This document shows, in pieces, positions 19,487-21,392 of a stretch of DNA of 21,392 nucleotides (position 1 is its first letter; each line of letters starts with the position of its first letter). The position numbers were made by a program, and so were the translations under genes. The notes below the pieces were generated by a model. It did no database searches. It was given only the letters and a program-made list of their open reading frames with translations, and was not told the DNA's origin. This stretch comes from a virus: positions 1 to 21,392 of the IMG/VR virus record IMGVR_UViG_3300046516_000224, one strand, 5' to 3'.

Positions 19487-19957
19487 TTAGACTTTGGTCG
19501 GGCTGAATGCCCAGGTTTCTGTTACATCGAACAGGCTATCGTACTCTTCGTCACTCAGCAAGTCCTGAGCGAACAAGTCCCACAGAGCATCATGATCAAT
19601 GTGTTCTATCGTGATGATAGCTCTACGGTATGGTGCATGGAAAACAGATATTCCTGCATCAGGCTGTGCACAAGACCACTCTACAGCCTTGTCGTCAAGC
19701 AGTTCAAGTGCTCGTTCCTCATTGAGAAGCTTACTCCGCTTTCGGACCTTCTGCAACTCCTTGTACTGCACTCCGTGGATCTCAAGCGGTGTCTCGAACC
19801 CTATCACATGAGAACCTCTGGCGTTGGTGTCAGCCTCTTGGAGGTATGGTTCCAGTTCCTCCTTGACACGTTCCTGCATAGCCTTCAGATCAGCGATCTC
19901 CTTCTTTAACAGAAGGTACTGGGAAACCTTGGCTCTTACTGATGCATTATCAGACAT
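19487..19957 (-). CDS. Hypothetical coiled-coil protein, 156 aa
   Basis: The ATG at 19957 has GGGAG five bases upstream; the ATG at 20014 lies within the preceding gene. Residues about 8-45 form a strongly predicted coiled coil (LLLKKEIADLKAMQERVKEE). A mixed region follows, with a KELQKVRKRSKLLNEE basic helix, and the end is acidic (DLLSDEEYDSLFDVTE). I do not recognise it. It overlaps the preceding gene by eight bases, in the tract next to the helicase gene. A replication-related role would be a guess. Confidence 0.7.
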   Translation of the reverse strand: MSDNASVRAKVSQYLLLKKEIADLKAMQERVKEELEPYLQEADTNARGSHVIGFETPLEIHGVQYKELQKVRKRSKLLNEERALELLDDKAVEWSCAQPDAGISVFHAPYRRAIITIEHIDHDALWDLFAQDLLSDEEYDSLFDVTETWAFSPTKV

Positions 19958-20516
19958 ATCTCTCCCTGGTAATAGCGATGTTGGAGTCTGTTGTACGGGA
20001 CTTACTGTTAACATACGCCAGCATGGCTTCTACATCATCAAAGGTCATCTCTGCGCAGGTGAGACCAGAGGACATACGTACCTTGAAGAAAGTATCAGGA
20101 CGCAGACGGAACTTTACTGTGCCTGCATGACCTGCATCAGAAAGATAGACAACAGAGCGCCATTCATTGCTACCGATACGGAACTGGACATTCTTTCCCT
20201 CAAGCAGCTTGCTCACAGAGTTGGTGGAAACAATAGTACGGCTTATGTTTATTTCCTTGCCCTCATCGATAGCACCAGCAACGAAAGCCATTACCTTGTC
20301 CTTGTTTCCCTTAACAGTCTCATTTACTGGAGCATAACCAGTTACTGTAGCGGAATAGGAGTAGACAGGACGTACTCTGAACTGTGTACCCTGTCCAAAG
20401 GTAACACTTGCAGGAGATTCAGGACACTCCTGCCATGGGCCATAAGGGTCCTGGTTCCAGGAAGGAACTACCTGCTTAAGGTCCCTGTACTCTACACCCT
20501 TGAGAAAGTTATTCAT
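19950..20516 (-). CDS. Hypothetical protein with two similar halves, 188 aa
   Basis: The chain holds two similar phrases, FRVRPVYSYS near residue 46 and KFRLRPDTFF near 135, each following a Gly-rich strand region (FGQGTQ, and DAGHAGTV). This suggests an internal duplication of a beta-rich domain. The start includes PYGPWQECPESP. A helix (DKVMAFVAGAIDEGKEI) links the halves. No family is recognised. The ATG at 20516 shares ATGA with the helicase gene, so it is translated with it. Confidence 0.65.
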   Translation of the reverse strand: MNNFLKGVEYRDLKQVVPSWNQDPYGPWQECPESPASVTFGQGTQFRVRPVYSYSATVTGYAPVNETVKGNKDKVMAFVAGAIDEGKEINISRTIVSTNSVSKLLEGKNVQFRIGSNEWRSVVYLSDAGHAGTVKFRLRPDTFFKVRMSSGLTCAEMTFDDVEAMLAYVNSKSRTTDSNIAITRERYV

Positions 20517-21392
20517 TTAGACTCCAAATAGTTTTTAAGGAACTTGGTCAGACTTGTTCCTTCATTAGTAACTCTACCATCTGCCTCTGACACTCCAGTC
20601 AGCACAGCAGTACTCACTCTAGACTTATAATTCAGCCTTGTCAACTGGTACTCTTCGACGGACCCAGCGACAATGAGATTATCGATGAAGACTTTCCGGA
20701 ACGTAGACGAAGCTCGTACGTGTCGTCCGTTTCGCTGCTTGAGTGCTCCAGAAGAGTTTGGTAAGTCATAGTTAACAAGGTGGCTAGCGCTCCACAAATC
20801 CACTCCATATCCTCCGGCGTCTGAGGAGATGAAAAGTCTAGTGTCAGGTTCGTTGTTAAACCGTTCAATGGCAATTCCTCGTTCACTACCATTTAATCCT
20901 CCATGAAATTCAACGCTATTGTATTTGGATAAGCCATTAACCAGTAAAGGAATTATTCCTCTGAATCTGGTAAAGATAACTACCTTATGCCGTGAGTCCT
21001 CTTCCAGGTAACCTGTTACCAGCTCCAGACATGCTTCCAGCTTGGCCCCGTGAGAGCCTTCAGAGGGCAGTCTGCCAGCCTTCCAGAGGTCATAGGCATA
21101 CTTGCTACCTCTAGGGTTTTCTGGGTCCTCATACGCCCTTGCAGAGGCTTCTAAGAGGGAAGGATCATCTATCAGTAACTGGAGGGCGAGAAGGGGTCCT
21201 GTGATTTCTCCAAGACCATCTCCATTCGAGTGTCTTCCTCCTTCGTAGAATGCAGCAAGATCTGTACTTGCTCTTGGTCCAGCTTTATACAGAGCTGAAA
21301 GGAGCTGTCTCGCAATGGCTGTATATACCACTTCAGTGTCATCATCCATCTCCACATAACAATTGAATTCTTCAACGGTTGGCATGAACTCT
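20513..21392 (-). CDS. SNF2-family helicase, C-terminal half (partial at window end)
   Basis: The C-terminal RecA-like lobe of a SNF2-type DNA translocase is present: KVVIFTRFRG (motif IV), VEFHGGLNGSERGIAIERF (IVa), RLFISSDAGGYGVDLWSASHLVNYD (motif V) and QRNGRHVR (motif VI with its two arginine fingers). The first visible residues (PTVEEFNCYVEMDDDTEVVYTAI) match the linker before lobe 2 in SNF2 enzymes. Lobe 1 with the Walker motifs is therefore expected upstream. The frame is open to the window edge, so the ATG at 21385 is probably internal. In phages these proteins take part in replication initiation or branch migration. Confidence 0.85.
   Translation of the reverse strand, partial: EFMPTVEEFNCYVEMDDDTEVVYTAIARQLLSALYKAGPRASTDLAAFYEGGRHSNGDGLGEITGPLLALQLLIDDPSLLEASARAYEDPENPRGSKYAYDLWKAGRLPSEGSHGAKLEACLELVTGYLEEDSRHKVVIFTRFRGIIPLLVNGLSKYNSVEFHGGLNGSERGIAIERFNNEPDTRLFISSDAGGYGVDLWSASHLVNYDLPNSSGALKQRNGRHVRASSTFRKVFIDNLIVAGSVEEYQLTRLNYKSRVSTAVLTGVSEADGRVTNEGTSLTKFLKNYLESK

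Noticed and set aside
19127-19909. Long plus-strand frame of 260 codons
   Set aside because: It runs antisense through the lipoprotein and coiled-coil genes, has low-complexity Arg/Ser/Val translation of the Thr/His repeat, and has no ribosome site. All supported genes here are on the minus strand.

Overview
All 49 protein genes found here lie on the minus strand and are packed almost without gaps. Many neighbours share stop/start bases (ATGA, GTGA, TAATG, TGATG). This is the replication and accessory region of a double-stranded DNA phage. A WhiB-like Fe-S regulator, an actinobacterial-style ThyX signature, leaderless-looking accessory microgenes and strong AGGAGG ribosome sites point to an actinobacteriophage. 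The moderate base composition and the gene set (family A polymerase, RecA-like protein, ThyX, class II ribonucleotide reductase, RNA ligase, WhiB, many HNH genes) would suit a large Streptomyces siphovirus, but the host cannot be fixed from this window. No tRNA, integrase, IS element or CRISPR array was seen.

Transcription runs from high to low coordinates. At the right edge (21392-19487) is the C-terminal half of a SNF2-type helicase, cut by the window end, then two uncharacterised proteins. At 19468-17031 there is a Thr/His-rich lipoprotein, a run of small acidic proteins, an HNH endonuclease and a DUF6915-like gene that has no canonical start codon. At 17023-12822 are a MerR-like DNA-binding protein, a probable ssDNA-binding protein, small accessory genes and DNA polymerase I. 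At 12819-9887 are zinc-binding and unknown proteins and the B12-dependent ribonucleotide reductase. At 9877-7181 are an HNH, two membrane proteins, a strong hairpin, the RecA-like recombinase, another HNH and a stand-alone beta-rich protein. At 7156-3898 are an RNA ligase, a membrane protein, a PD-(D/E)XK resolvase-like protein, WhiB, a Cas4-like Fe-S nuclease and a helical partner. At 3890-2284 are two microgenes, ThyX and an HNH. At 2303-15 are eleven small genes, including two tandem zinc microproteins and a SLOG-family protein.

Together the recognisable genes form a DNA synthesis module (polymerase, SSB, helicase, dNTP and dTMP supply) and a recombination/repair module (RecA-like, Cas4-like nuclease, resolvase). 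HNH homing-type genes sit directly downstream of thyX, the recA-like gene and the reductase gene.

The most unusual signals are: (1) a short N-terminal S/A-G-W-G motif shared by three unrelated replication proteins, in two of them encoded wholly inside a long out-of-frame gene overlap; (2) a conserved DUF6915-like reading frame whose start position holds ATC instead of ATG, six bases after a GGAGG site, directly behind an HNH gene; and (3) two overlapping zinc-binding genes of only 34 and 30 codons.
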